Below are positions 46,125 through 56,171 of a DNA stretch of 64,000 bases, one piece after another. The DNA lies in the NCBI RefSeq assembly GCF_020622265.1, contig NZ_JACNMQ010000001.1:248001-312000 (forward strand). Reading direction: 5' to 3'. The DNA is from Halomonas sp. M20 (lineage in GTDB: Bacteria > Pseudomonadota > Gammaproteobacteria > Pseudomonadales > Halomonadaceae). Under the pieces are notes generated by a model, which saw only the letters and a program-made list of their open reading frames with translations, searched no databases and was not told the DNA's origin. The position numbers were made by a program, and so were the translations under genes. Each line of letters begins with the position of its first letter. Positions within the stretch are counted from its first letter, which is position 1.

Positions 46125-48934
46125 CAGCTTGGCTCCTTTTGCGCGGTGGATTGTGTGGTGGGACGGTGGGGCGTGGTGATCTTGCCCAGATTGGCCAATA
46201 TCATCAGTGTCGCCCCGATGACGGTGAGGTAAACCCCTAGATCGAAGAACAAGGCGGTAGCCAGCTCCACATCACCAATCAGCGGGATATGGAAATGCCC
46301 GAAGCTCGAAGTGAGGAAAGGATAGCCGAACAGCCAGCTGCCAAGCCCCGTGAGCGCCGCAATGCCGACGCCGATCACGGCAATCGGTTGAAACTGAAAA
46401 TCCAGGCGCTGCTGCGTCCATTCGACTCCGCGGGTGATATACAGCAAGATCAGCACGACCGCTGTCACCAGCCCTGCGATGAAGCCGCCTCCTGGCGCGT
46501 TATGACCGCGCAGGAAGATGAATACTGACACCAGCAGCGCCATCGGCATCAACGACTGGGAGACCGTGGCCAGAATCATGGGGTGACGATCCGGCGACCA
46601 AGGGCGGCCCTCGAAATCGCTGGAAGGCATGAATAGCCGCAAGCGATTGAGCAGTTTGTAGATACCGATGCCTGCGATGCAAAGCACGGTGATCTCGCCC
46701 AGGGTATCGAAGCCGCGGAAATCCACCAGGATGACATTGACTACATTGTGACCGCCGCCACCAGGCACACTGTTCTCCAGATAGAAATCGGATATCGATG
46801 ACACCGGCCGAGTGAGAACCGCGTAATTGAGGCTGGCAATGATACCGCCAAAACCGGTACATACGAGAACATCCCGCACCACGCGCCGACCATTAGATTC
46901 CTTGGGAGTGCGCTGGGGCAGGAAGAACAACGCCAGCATCAGCAGGATCATCGTCACGACCTCGACCGCCAGCTGGGTCAATGCAAGATCCGGCGCCGAA
47001 AAACGTGCAAAGATCAGTGACGTCATCAGGCCGACGATCGACAGCATGAGAATCGAAATCAAACGCCGCCGATGCAGAAAGGCCGTGGCAAGGCCAGCAA
47101 AGATGGTAATGCCGGCGCCGATAATCAGAATGCCGTCGAGTGGCTGCAACGCTTTGCCACCATAAAGCGAGGACACCTCCATCAGGCTGCTGCCAGCCAG
47201 GGCTAGCACAGCGATCACCAGCCACAGCATGTAACGCTGCAACGAGCCATTTTCCAGGGCATCGAGGCCCAGCTGAAAAACCTTCACGATGGCCTTCATG
47301 AAGCCTTCGTAGACCGATAATGGATCAATCCCGGCGAACTGACGCTGAAAGTTGAACAGATGTTGGCGCAGTAGATAGACGACCACCCCGCCGCCAAGGG
47401 CGATGACACTCATCAGTAGAGGCAGGTTGAAGCCATGCCATATCGCCAGGTGCAGCTCAGGCGGCGATGCCATCAAGGCGGCATCCGCGGCGGCGTAGAT
47501 CAAGCTCGTAACGGTGATGGCCGGAAGGAGCCCAATCAGTACGCACAGTGACATCATCAGGATGACCGGGGCTCGCATCGGCCAGGGCGGCTCATGGGGC
47601 GTCTTGGCCACCTCCCGGGGTGGGCCGTCGAAGAAGATGTTGCGCACGAAACGCAGTGAATAAGCCACAGAGAGCAGGCTGCCCACCGTCGCCAGCACCG
47701 GTATCAGCCAGGAAAGCCCGCCCAGTAGTTGGGTGTCGAGAGTTTCCGTGAGCATCATTTCCTTGGACAGGAAGCCGTTGAGCAGCGGTACCCCGGCCAT
47801 GGACGCGCTAGCCAGAGTTGCCAGCAAGGTAGTGACCGGCATGTAGCGCCACAGGCCCTTGAGCTTACGGATGTCACGGGTGCCGCATTCATGGTCCACG
47901 ATACCCGCCACCATGAACAGGGAGGCCTTGAACAGGGCGTGGTTGAGAATGTGGAAAACTCCGGCGACCACTGCCATGCGACTATCGAAGCCGAAGAGCA
48001 TGGTGATCAGGCCCAGATGGCTGACGGTGGAGTAGGCCAGGATCGCCTTGATGTCGTACTTGATAATGGCGAAGTAGGCGCCGTAGATCAGGGTCGTCAA
48101 GCCCGTCAGGCCAACCAGGTAGAGCCAGATATCCGTGCCTGCCAGTGCCGGATGCATCCGGGCCAGCAGGAAGACTCCGGCCTTGACCATGGTGGCGGAA
48201 TGCAGAAAAGCGGAGACCGGGGTCGGGGCGGCCATCGCTTGAGGCAGCCAGAACTGAAAGGGAAATTGGGCCGATTTGGTGAACGCCCCCAGCAGTACCA
48301 GCAGCACCGCCGGCACATAGCGCGAGTCATATTGAATGATCTCGCGGCTATCGAGCACCACCTGCATGTCGTAGGAGCCGACGATATCCCCGATCAGCAG
48401 TAGCCCCGCCAGCAAGGCGAGCCCACCCAGGGCGGTGACGGTCAGGGAGGCCCGGGCGCCTCGTCGCGCATTGGTCTGGGTATACCAGAAGCCGATCAAT
48501 AAAAACGATGTGAGGCTGGTCAGTTCCCAGAACATCCACAGCAAGATCAGGTTGTCCGCCATGACGATGCCCAGCATGGCGGTCATGAACAGCATCAGGA
48601 AGGCGTAGAAGCGCGGCATGCTGTCGTCTGCGGACAAATAGAAGCGCGTGTAAAGAATGATCAACAAGCCAATGCCGAGAATCAGTAGAGTAAACAGCAG
48701 CGACAGGCCATCCAGGCGCAAGGCCAGATCGAGGCTGAGCGCGGGAATCCAGGATGTCGAAAAGCGCAGCACCTCGCCGTCGAGGACACTGCCTGCCTGG
48801 GTAAACAGGATGCCCAACGCAATTGCAGGAGCCAGCGCCGTGAGCAGGGCACAGGTGTTGCGCTTGTCGTTGGAACCCAACAGCGGCATCAGACTGCCGA
48901 GCAAAGGGAGCAGTATTATCAGAAGCAATGGCAT
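46124..48934 (-). CDS. mrpA: Mrp/Pha antiporter fused subunits A and B
   Basis: 936 residues. The first about 750 are an NuoL-like MrpA, and the last about 180, beginning near the [12 protein letters not shown] segment, are MrpB fused to it. This fusion marks the group 2 (Pha-type) antiporters. The complex exchanges Na+ or K+ for H+ and supports growth at high salt and alkaline pH. The ATG at 48934 begins a clean hydrophobic start; an upstream ATG at 48988 adds a hydrophilic 18-residue leader and is less likely. First gene of the operon. Confidence 0.94.
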   Translation of the reverse strand: MPLLLIILLPLLGSLMPLLGSNDKRNTCALLTALAPAIALGILFTQAGSVLDGEVLRFSTSWIPALSLDLALRLDGLSLLFTLLILGIGLLIILYTRFYLSADDSMPRFYAFLMLFMTAMLGIVMADNLILLWMFWELTSLTSFLLIGFWYTQTNARRGARASLTVTALGGLALLAGLLLIGDIVGSYDMQVVLDSREIIQYDSRYVPAVLLVLLGAFTKSAQFPFQFWLPQAMAAPTPVSAFLHSATMVKAGVFLLARMHPALAGTDIWLYLVGLTGLTTLIYGAYFAIIKYDIKAILAYSTVSHLGLITMLFGFDSRMAVVAGVFHILNHALFKASLFMVAGIVDHECGTRDIRKLKGLWRYMPVTTLLATLASASMAGVPLLNGFLSKEMMLTETLDTQLLGGLSWLIPVLATVGSLLSVAYSLRFVRNIFFDGPPREVAKTPHEPPWPMRAPVILMMSLCVLIGLLPAITVTSLIYAAADAALMASPPELHLAIWHGFNLPLLMSVIALGGGVVVYLLRQHLFNFQRQFAGIDPLSVYEGFMKAIVKVFQLGLDALENGSLQRYMLWLVIAVLALAGSSLMEVSSLYGGKALQPLDGILIIGAGITIFAGLATAFLHRRRLISILMLSIVGLMTSLIFARFSAPDLALTQLAVEVVTMILLMLALFFLPQRTPKESNGRRVVRDVLVCTGFGGIIASLNYAVLTRPVSSISDFYLENSVPGGGGHNVVNVILVDFRGFDTLGEITVLCIAGIGIYKLLNRLRLFMPSSDFEGRPWSPDRHPMILATVSQSLMPMALLVSVFIFLRGHNAPGGGFIAGLVTAVVLILLYITRGVEWTQQRLDFQFQPIAVIGVGIAALTGLGSWLFGYPFLTSSFGHFHIPLIGDVELATALFFDLGVYLTVIGATLMILANLGKITTPHRPTTQSTAQKEPS

Positions 48935-49577
48935 GAACGACCCACTCTTATCGTTAGCATTCCGCAGGCTCAAGGCAGAGAGCATCAAGCCAATCAGTTT
49001 ACAGTTCAGCCGGTAATCCGCCGGCTATCAAACATCCTAAGGTGGAGGGTCGGGCAAAAAAGGATGTCTGGCCGCGCGTAGCGACCGCATCCATAGCGCT
49101 ATACAGTCAAAAGCGTAGTCGGCCAAAGTGGTGGCATGACAACACAGGCGCGAATCAGTCGGTCTCGAGTGATAGCGGTCAGTCACGGACTCCTGTCTCC
49201 TTCCATGGCCTTGAAACACGTCGTGTGCGAATTCTAACAGTCTGAAAGTGAATGAAATTCTATTCAATCAGTGGCGCCACGTTGAAGATGATTCGACTCT
49301 ACCACGGCTTTCCAGGCCCTCGCCAGCGCCGATGAACAGTTAGGGTGGTCTTGATCACTCTTGATAACCCAGCGCCGGTGGTCGGTGGCCGGGCTCGTTG
49401 GCATGCAGATTCGATACGGGCTTCTCCCATGTCCTTAGCTGACGGTAGAGGTAGTTCTTTGTCATCCCGCGGCATTGGCGCGCTTTAATATAAAGGGATG
49501 AACCAAAAGCATTAGATACTGGTCGCCGCCGCTATCCTGGGGGAGAATGCGTCTTTCGCCCTTGATAAGGACATCTC
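48935..49577. other. 643-base intergenic region between mrpA and the transglycosylase gene
   Basis: No intact gene was recognised. Part of it (49355-49531) contains a minus-strand open stretch that may be a transposase relic. The sequence just before 49578 should hold the mltB-type gene's promoter, but no strong hexamers were seen. The left part should hold the mrp promoter. Confidence 0.5.
49355..49531 (-). pseudogene. possible relic of a TnsB/TniA-like transposase N-terminal region
   Basis: A 59-codon minus-strand open stretch, bounded by stop codons and without a convincing start, contains KARQCRGMTKNYLYRQLRTW followed by a polar tail. This recalls the helix-turn-helix of TnsB/TniA-type transposases (RGxxKxYLYRxLRRYW). 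Likeness was judged from memory on a short segment, so this is tentative. Confidence 0.25.
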
Positions 49578-50900
49578 ATGTATTGTCGTTTCAGCACCGT
49601 TTCTCTATTGACCCTGGCTCTTTTGATATCGATGAGCGGTTGCCAATCTCATGCCAATGCTACTGCCGAGGTCGAAACCAGTGGCAGAGCGAGTGCCGGG
49701 AAAAGCGCCGCTTCAACTGCTGAAACCGGCGAGCAAGCCAGCGGCTCCTCGTCCAGAAATGAGAACTCGAACGATAAAGTCGATTTTTCGGAGTGGGTCG
49801 CAGATTTCAAGCGCGATGCACGGGCCAAAGGCATCAATGATGTCACTTTGAACGCCGCCTTCGACCCGATTCAACTGCAACCACGAATCATCGAGTTGGA
49901 CCGCAGTCAGCCGGAATTCAGTCGACAGGTCTGGGATTATCTTGATAGCGCGGTATCCGATGCCCGGATCGCTCAGGGCAATACACAACTCAATGAGCAC
50001 CGTCGCGCCATCGAAGCGGCCAGCGAGCGCTATGGCGTTCCGGGCAACATACTCGTTGCCATATGGGGTATCGAAAGCAATTACGGCAGCAACTTCGGCA
50101 GTTTCTCGACCATCGATGCATTGGCCACCTTGGGCTACGACGGGCGTCGTCCTGATTTTGCCCGCAGCGAGCTGATGGCGGCGCTTCGCATCTTGCAGCG
50201 TGGGGATATCGATCGGGATCACATGCGTGGTTCCTGGGCCGGTGCCATGGGCCATACCCAGTTCATTCCTTCGAGCTTCGAGGCCTATGCCCAGGATGGC
50301 GACAATGATGGGCGGCGTGATATCTGGGGCAGCATTCCGGACGTCATGGCTTCGACGGCAAATTATCTAGCCAAGGCAGGATGGCGCAAGAATCAACCCT
50401 GGGGTCTGGAGGTGCGCCTGCCAAAGGGTTTCGACTACGCCCAGACCGAGCTTGCCAATCGCCAGTCGAGCCAGGACTGGGCCGCCCAGGGAGTAACGGC
50501 GGCAAGCGGGTCGGCGCTACCACCCCTGGAGAATGCCGCGGTCATCGCCCCTGCCGGTGCCCAGGGGCCGGCATTTCTGGTCGGACATAATTTCCGTGTC
50601 ATCATGCGCTACAACGCCTCTACCAGCTATGCCCTGGCAGTAGGACTGCTCGCAAAGCGAATCGCTGGAGAGGCGGGTATTCAAGGTGATTGGCCGCGAG
50701 GGGAAAAGGCCTTGTCTCGTACCCAGGTGGAGGAGTTGCAAGCCCACCTCAATGCCCGAGGCATGGAGGTGGGTAAGCCCGACGGCATCCTGGGCCCCAA
50801 TTCGCGCAAGGGCATTCGCGAGTATCAGCGCCATCTAGGCAAAACCCCGGACGGCTTTGCTACCCTGAAGCTTTTGCAGCGTTTACGCAGCGAGGAGTGA
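49578..50900 (+). CDS. mltB: lytic murein transglycosylase, MltB family, lipoprotein
   Basis: 440 residues. A signal peptide with lipobox ending MSGC (near residue 22) is followed by a serine-, alanine- and glutamate-rich linker. The MltB-type catalytic domain has E166 in WGIESNYG, and a C-terminal peptidoglycan-binding (PGB_1) domain covers about 375-438. It cleaves peptidoglycan to 1,6-anhydro-muropeptides at the outer membrane. ATAAGGAC precedes the start. It is the MltB_2-type member with an added PGB domain, not classical E. coli MltB. Confidence 0.9.
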   Translation: MYCRFSTVSLLTLALLISMSGCQSHANATAEVETSGRASAGKSAASTAETGEQASGSSSRNENSNDKVDFSEWVADFKRDARAKGINDVTLNAAFDPIQLQPRIIELDRSQPEFSRQVWDYLDSAVSDARIAQGNTQLNEHRRAIEAASERYGVPGNILVAIWGIESNYGSNFGSFSTIDALATLGYDGRRPDFARSELMAALRILQRGDIDRDHMRGSWAGAMGHTQFIPSSFEAYAQDGDNDGRRDIWGSIPDVMASTANYLAKAGWRKNQPWGLEVRLPKGFDYAQTELANRQSSQDWAAQGVTAASGSALPPLENAAVIAPAGAQGPAFLVGHNFRVIMRYNASTSYALAVGLLAKRIAGEAGIQGDWPRGEKALSRTQVEELQAHLNARGMEVGKPDGILGPNSRKGIREYQRHLGKTPDGFATLKLLQRLRSEE

Positions 50901-50983
50901 AGGCTGACGCCAGTGAGCTACCCTGAGACAGGAACAGGGGCTACGCTGTAGAAGCCCATGAATCTATCAGGGAAGTTCGAATC

Positions 50984-52030
50984 ATGAAGAAACGTTTTAC
51001 TTGGCCGCTGGTTATCGTTGTCGTATTGGTGGTGGGATTAGTGGCGTTGCGAGTGGCACTGCCAGGGTTGGTACGCGATTATCTCAACGACCAGCTTGCC
51101 GCCATGGGGGAGTATCGAGGCCATATCGATGATGTGGATATTCATCTCTGGCGGGGAGCCTACGGGATCAATGGTCTGAATATCGTCAAGACCAGCGGCG
51201 AGGTGCCGGTACCCTTCGTAAGCGTTGAGTCTTCCGATCTATCCGTCAGCTGGAGCGCACTGTGGAAAGGCAGGATCGTGGCGGAAATAGCGGTATTCAA
51301 GCCCGTACTCAATTTCGTCGATGCCCCTCAGGAAGAAAACAGCCAGTCGGGGGAGGGGGCGGATTGGCAGAGAACCGTTCAGGATCTGCTGCCTATCGAG
51401 CTCAACCGTGTCACCATCAACAAGGGGCGCGTGCATTTTCGCAATTTCAGTTCGCAACCTCCGGTGGATCTCGAGATTTCCGAGATCGATGCGACCATCA
51501 CCAACCTGAGTAATGCCGATCGCCGTGAAGGGGTCAAGGTCGCTGACATCGACGTTCAAGGATTGTTGCTCAACCAGGCCGCAACGGAGTTGCATGCAAG
51601 TCTAGATCCTTTGGGCGACATGCAGGATTTCTCGATGCAGCTTCGAGTAAGCGACGCGGATCTGACCCGGTTGAACGACTTGACCCAGGCTTACGGTAAC
51701 TTCGACTTTCAATCCGGCTCCGGGGATTTTGTCATGGAGCTCGATGCCAAGGATGGCCAGCTTCAGGGCTATGCCAAGCCGCTATTGAACAACGTGGATA
51801 TACTCGATCTCGAAGAGGATGCCGAAAAAGGGGTGCTAAGCGCTGCCTGGGAATCCCTGGTGGCTGGAGCAGGGTGGCTGTTTCGCAATAAATCCGAGGA
51901 CCGGCTCGCGACACAGATCGACATCAGCGGCAATCTCAAGCAGCAGAATATCAGTGGATGGCAGGCGTTCGTGTCGGTATTGCGCAATGCTTTCGTCGAT
52001 GCTTATCAGGCTAATTTTGGCAGAGAGTGA
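50984..52030 (+). CDS. DUF748-like AsmA-related protein
   Basis: 348 residues. One N-terminal membrane helix (about 6-27) anchors a long periplasmic region of repeated beta-strand pairs, such as LNRVTINKGRVHFRNF, typical of DUF748/AsmA-like proteins. These are thought to bridge inner and outer membranes or handle lipids. Only one DUF748-type repeat is visible, so it is shorter than many homologues. AGGGAAG precedes the ATG. It lies 83 bases after the transglycosylase gene. Confidence 0.78.
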   Translation: MKKRFTWPLVIVVVLVVGLVALRVALPGLVRDYLNDQLAAMGEYRGHIDDVDIHLWRGAYGINGLNIVKTSGEVPVPFVSVESSDLSVSWSALWKGRIVAEIAVFKPVLNFVDAPQEENSQSGEGADWQRTVQDLLPIELNRVTINKGRVHFRNFSSQPPVDLEISEIDATITNLSNADRREGVKVADIDVQGLLLNQAATELHASLDPLGDMQDFSMQLRVSDADLTRLNDLTQAYGNFDFQSGSGDFVMELDAKDGQLQGYAKPLLNNVDILDLEEDAEKGVLSAAWESLVAGAGWLFRNKSEDRLATQIDISGNLKQQNISGWQAFVSVLRNAFVDAYQANFGRE

Positions 52031-52110
52031 GCGCCGCCTAACGCCTGTTCACGGTCCTAGGGTCCGAGGCCGATATGCTCTAGATCGTGAGCGGACGCTT
52101 GATCAGCTGT

Positions 52111-52824
52111 TCAAAAGAGCCGGGCGAGCAGGGCGGTCACCGCGGTTTCGACTCTCAGAATCCGCTCGCCGATATGAATTCCCTCGCAGCCTGCTTCCAT
52201 CAGACATTCCACTTCATAAGGAATGAATCCTCCTTCGGGACCGACTACCAGCACACACTCTTCATTCAGGCCGCGAGGACAGGCCGCCGGCATGCCGGGA
52301 TGAGCAAAGAGGCCACGACGATGCTGCAATAGTTCAGGCAAACCATCCTCGACGAAAGGTTTGAAGCGTTTCTCAAGGGCCACATCGGGTAGTACCGTAT
52401 CCCGGGCCTGTTCCAGACCCAGTACTAAATGTTCGTGAATCTTCTGTAGAGCGAGCTCGGGGGATTGCCAATAACTCTTCTCGACACGGCAGGTGTGCAG
52501 GAGCGTGATATGCTTGACCCCAAGAGCGGTCACATGTTCCAGCGAGCGCGCCAGCATGCGCGGGCGAGGCAGTGCCATTACCAGGTGTACTGGCAGCGGT
52601 GCGGGTGGCGACATTTCGAGCCTGGACACGTCAAAGCAGGCACCACGCTCATCCAGACTGATCAATCGGCCGCGGCCTATGGCGCCATTCACGATGCCCA
52701 ATGTCAGTTCGGTACCAATTTCCGCACTTTGTACCTCGCGTAGGTGACGCACTCGACGTGGGTCACGGACCCAGGCATAACCCTCGGCGTCGATCTCCAT
52801 AAGGTCGAGCAGTATCAGGTTCAT
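52111..52824 (-). CDS. rsmE: 16S rRNA (uracil-1498-N3)-methyltransferase
   Basis: 237 residues, normal for RsmE. SPOUT-type knot with VVGPEGGFIPYE and the C-terminal LRVETAVTALLA signature. It methylates U1498 of 16S rRNA in the decoding region. The ATG at 52824 follows GGAGG; a longer reading from 52857 is not supported. It is convergent with the DUF748 gene and divergent from phaR. Confidence 0.95.
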   Translation of the reverse strand: MNLILLDLMEIDAEGYAWVRDPRRVRHLREVQSAEIGTELTLGIVNGAIGRGRLISLDERGACFDVSRLEMSPPAPLPVHLVMALPRPRMLARSLEHVTALGVKHITLLHTCRVEKSYWQSPELALQKIHEHLVLGLEQARDTVLPDVALEKRFKPFVEDGLPELLQHRRGLFAHPGMPAACPRGLNEECVLVVGPEGGFIPYEVECLMEAGCEGIHIGERILRVETAVTALLARLF

Positions 52825-52983
52825 GTCGGCCTCCACGAGTCGGTTGTTCGAGGGCATTAAGCGTCATGTGCCTTGTCGATGGCAAGAACGATGAACGCAT
52901 GGCGGTTGCAAGCAGCATAGTGCGATGCACAATGTATCGATCAGGCGCAACACAAAAGCAGCATGCTTAATGTATAAGATGAA

Positions 52984-53472
52984 ATGCGATTCTATGAAGA
53001 AAAAGGGGGCGCCGTGCGTGTAATCCGCAAATATGCCAATCGTCGGCTTTATGACACTCAGCAAAGTCGCTATGTCACTCTCGAGGATCTGCGCTGCCTG
53101 ATTCTCGAAGAAGAGCCGTTTCGCGTCGAGGATGCCAAGAGTGGAGAGGATCTGACACGCACCATCCTGCTTTCGATCATCATCGAGCAGGAGCAGGCGG
53201 ATGGAGAGTCCGAAGTTTTTTCCAATGACCTGCTGCAGCAGTTGATTCGTGTCTATGCCATGGCAAGACCCTTGCCGCTGGCACGCTATCTCGAACAGGG
53301 CACCCAACTCATGCTGGAACAGCAGCAGCGCCTGCAGGATCAGTGGCAGCAGGCCATGCGCAATTCTCCCATGGAGTTGATGCGTGAAATGGCCGAGGAC
53401 AATATGCGCTTTTGGAGGAACACCATCACCAAGGCGCAGCAAAAGGAAGACGATGATGAGGAGAAGCGATGA
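52984..53472 (+). CDS. phaR: polyhydroxyalkanoate synthesis repressor PhaR
   Basis: 162 residues. The N-terminal PHB/PHA-accumulation regulator DNA-binding domain begins RVIRKYANRRLYDTQQSRYV, followed by the PhaR ligand domain and a charged, coiled C-terminus. PhaR senses PHA granules and represses phasin and PHA genes. Halomonas species are well known PHA producers. The start overlaps nothing; the stop overlaps purD by 4 bases, an unusual pairing of functions. Confidence 0.88.
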   Translation: MRFYEEKGGAVRVIRKYANRRLYDTQQSRYVTLEDLRCLILEEEPFRVEDAKSGEDLTRTILLSIIIEQEQADGESEVFSNDLLQQLIRVYAMARPLPLARYLEQGTQLMLEQQQRLQDQWQQAMRNSPMELMREMAEDNMRFWRNTITKAQQKEDDDEEKR

Positions 53473-54752
53473 AGATCCTGGTCGTCGGCGGCGGTGGTCG
53501 TGAACATGCACTGGCCTGGAAGGCGGCGCAGTCGCCCCAGGCGGAGCGCGTCTACGTGGCGCCGGGCAATGCAGGTACCGAACGCGAACCGGCGTTGACC
53601 AATATCGATATCGCTGCGGACGATCTCGAAGGCCTGGAAAACTTTGTCCGAGACAATGCCATCGATCTCACCATCGTTGGCCCGGAAGCGCCCCTGGTTG
53701 CCGGAATCGTCGATCACTTTCGTCTGGCCGGGCTCAAGATTTTCGGGCCTACTCAGGCGGCGGCTCAGCTCGAGGGTTCCAAGTCCTTCACCAAGGATTT
53801 TCTTGCGCGACACGACATTCCCTCGGCGCACTACGCCACTTTTACAGAGATCGAGCCGGCGCTGGATTACCTCGCTGAGCAGGGTGCGCCCATCGTGATC
53901 AAGGCGGATGGCCTGGCGGCAGGCAAAGGGGTGGTCGTCGCCATGACCGAAGCCGAAGCCACTGCGGCGGTACGCGATATGCTCGAGGCCAACGCTTTCG
54001 GCGATGCCGGAGCGCGGGTAGTGATCGAGGAGTTCCTCGAGGGGGAAGAGGCCAGCTTCATCGTCATGGTGGGTGGTGGACATATATTGCCCATGGCCAC
54101 CAGCCAGGATCACAAGCGTGCAGGGGACGGCGACAGCGGACCTAACACCGGTGGCATGGGAGCCTATTCGCCGGCACCGGTGGTTACCGATGAGGTCTAC
54201 CAGCGCATTCTCGATGAGGTAATCCTGCCTACCGTAAAGGGCATGGCGGAAGAAGGGCGCCCCTACACCGGATTTCTCTATGCCGGTCTGATGATCGATG
54301 AACGCGGAATGCCCAAGGTCATCGAATACAACTGCCGTTTAGGCGACCCTGAAACTCAGCCGATCCTCATGCGGTTGAAGAGTGATCTGGTGCAACTGTG
54401 TCTGGCCGGGGTCGCAGGATGTCTTGATGACTATAGCGGTGAGTGGGATTCGCGGCCTGCGGTCGGTGTGGTCATGGCGGCGTCGGGATATCCCGGCGAG
54501 TATCGCAAGAATGATGCGATCAGCGGTCTCGATGACGCCGAAGCCGCTGGTTGCAAAGTGTTCCATGCGGGTACCCGCTTGGACGAGCAGGGCCGGATCG
54601 TCACGAATGGCGGGCGTGTAGTGTGTGTGACAGCGCTTGGTGAGTCCGTTTCTCAAGCACGGGATCTCGCTTATGCTGGTGTGGCTGAGATTACCTGGGA
54701 AGGCGCGCTTTATCGTCGTGACATCGCGCATCGAGCTATCACTCGTCGCTGA
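53469..54752 (+). CDS. purD: phosphoribosylamine-glycine ligase
   Basis: 427 residues, full length. ATP-grasp enzyme of purine synthesis: begins MKILVVGGGGREHALAWK, with GPEAPLVAGIVD and the ATP-grasp segments IVIKADGLAAGKGVVVA and EYNCRLGDPE. The ATG overlaps the phaR stop (ATGA), so purD is probably translationally coupled to it. A purH neighbour, common elsewhere, is absent from this window. Confidence 0.97.
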   Translation: MKILVVGGGGREHALAWKAAQSPQAERVYVAPGNAGTEREPALTNIDIAADDLEGLENFVRDNAIDLTIVGPEAPLVAGIVDHFRLAGLKIFGPTQAAAQLEGSKSFTKDFLARHDIPSAHYATFTEIEPALDYLAEQGAPIVIKADGLAAGKGVVVAMTEAEATAAVRDMLEANAFGDAGARVVIEEFLEGEEASFIVMVGGGHILPMATSQDHKRAGDGDSGPNTGGMGAYSPAPVVTDEVYQRILDEVILPTVKGMAEEGRPYTGFLYAGLMIDERGMPKVIEYNCRLGDPETQPILMRLKSDLVQLCLAGVAGCLDDYSGEWDSRPAVGVVMAASGYPGEYRKNDAISGLDDAEAAGCKVFHAGTRLDEQGRIVTNGGRVVCVTALGESVSQARDLAYAGVAEITWEGALYRRDIAHRAITRR

Positions 54753-54808
54753 GCGCGCATCCGTTCGAACGTTGAACAATACATCAAGAACAATGACTGG
54801 AGAGCTTC

Positions 54809-55258
54809 ATGGAGCGTTTGCAGCTTGAGTTTCCAGAGGCCGATCTCGTGCATCGACATCCGCTTTCCGTGCGGATCGGTGACATGAACTATGGCCGTCA
54901 CCTGGGCCACGATGCCTTGATTAGCCTGCTGCACGAAGCTCGGGCTCAGGCGTTTGTCGCCCTTGGTTTTCGTGAGTGGGACGTGGCAGGCCATCCCAGC
55001 GTGGTAGCGGATTTGGCGGTTCAGTATCGTGCCGAGGCCAAATGGCCGGATGAACTGGAGGTGGAGACGGCGATCCCTCTTGCCGAAGGGCGCGGCTTCT
55101 GTGTCTATCAGCGCCTGCAGCGCCCTGTGGACAAGCGCACCATCGCCGTGGCGCGGTTGAATCTGGTGCTCCTCGATCTCCAGTCAGATAAGCCGGTGAA
55201 GGTACCGGACACGTTGAATGCGGCAGTGGATGCCGTGAAGCAGCGGAGAAATGACTGA
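54809..55258 (+). CDS. hotdog-fold acyl-CoA thioesterase-like protein
   Basis: 149 residues of the YbgC/4HBT-like hotdog family, with the helix segment GHDALISLLHEAR that usually holds the active-site acid. The substrate is unknown. Its stop overlaps the prkB start (TGATG), so the pair is coupled. The family's usual acyl-CoA hydrolysis fits with fatty-acid or PHA metabolism, but nothing here proves it. Confidence 0.82.
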   Translation: MERLQLEFPEADLVHRHPLSVRIGDMNYGRHLGHDALISLLHEARAQAFVALGFREWDVAGHPSVVADLAVQYRAEAKWPDELEVETAIPLAEGRGFCVYQRLQRPVDKRTIAVARLNLVLLDLQSDKPVKVPDTLNAAVDAVKQRRND

Positions 55259-56130
55259 TGTCCCGGGAGTATCCTGTGCTTGCCGTTACTGGCTCCTCGG
55301 GTGCCGGTACGACCACGGTGCGTCGCACCTTCGAGCGCATGTTCGCCCGGGAAGACGTGCATGCCGCCTTTGTCGATGGCGATGCCTTTCATCGCTATAC
55401 CAAGGAGGAGTTGACGCGCATCTTTCGCGAGGAGCCGGAGCGTAAGGACGAACTGTCGCATTTTGCCGTCGAAGCCAATCTGCTCGATCGTCTCGAGGCA
55501 CTGTTTCAAGAGTACGGCGAACACGGCAGCGGCACCTATCGTCACTATATTCATGCCGACGACAAGCACATGATCGAAGGCGGCCATCGGGTGGGTACCT
55601 TCACCGATTGGCAGGCGCTGCCGCGGGGCACCGACCTGCTGCTTTACGAAGGACTGCACGGTGGTCTCGTCACCAGCAATCACGATATTGCCCGGCACGT
55701 CGACCTACTGGTGGGGGTCGCACCGACCATGAACCTGGAATGGATTCAAAAGATCGATCGCGATACCAAGCTGCGCGGCTACTCGCAAGAGGCAGTGATC
55801 GATACCATCGTTGGGCGCATGCACGATTACGTGCGCTATATCCAGCCTCAGCTATCCCGCACCCATATCAATTTTCAGCGTGTGCCCACGGTAGATACCT
55901 CCAATCCCTTCGAGGTACAGGATATTCCGACGGATGCGGAATCTTTCGTGGTGATTCGCTTTCGCGATCCTTCGACGGTGGACTTTCCCTATCTGTTGAC
56001 GATGATTCAAGATGCCTTCATGAGTCGGCCACACACCCTGGTCGTGCCCGGGGCGCGAATGTCGCTTGCCATGGAGTTGATTCTGGCGCCGGTGATGCGA
56101 CACTTGTTGGATCAGCGCCGGTTTCGTTAG
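55258..56130 (+). CDS. prkB: phosphoribulokinase of the heterotroph type
   Basis: 290 residues, close to E. coli PrkB. P-loop GSSGAGTT at 12-19 lacks the usual Walker lysine, as is normal in this class, followed by DGDAFHRYTKEE and LLYEGLHGG. No RuBisCO gene is in the window. The role of PrkB in heterotrophs is unsettled. It is coupled to the upstream thioesterase gene. A relic of the palindromic element directly follows the stop codon. Confidence 0.9.
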   Translation: MSREYPVLAVTGSSGAGTTTVRRTFERMFAREDVHAAFVDGDAFHRYTKEELTRIFREEPERKDELSHFAVEANLLDRLEALFQEYGEHGSGTYRHYIHADDKHMIEGGHRVGTFTDWQALPRGTDLLLYEGLHGGLVTSNHDIARHVDLLVGVAPTMNLEWIQKIDRDTKLRGYSQEAVIDTIVGRMHDYVRYIQPQLSRTHINFQRVPTVDTSNPFEVQDIPTDAESFVVIRFRDPSTVDFPYLLTMIQDAFMSRPHTLVVPGARMSLAMELILAPVMRHLLDQRRFR

Positions 56131-56160
56131 GTTTTGCCTGAAAAGTGACTGCACTACGCA
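56131..56160 (+). repeat. relic of the long-palindrome element, copy C
   Basis: TTGCCTGAAAAGTGACTGCA and the following bases match the left arm of copy A (TTGGCTGAAAAGTGCCTGCG). Only the outer part of one arm remains, placed directly after the prkB stop and before hinT. Confidence 0.55.
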
Positions 56161-56171
56161 AGGAGCGTTTC

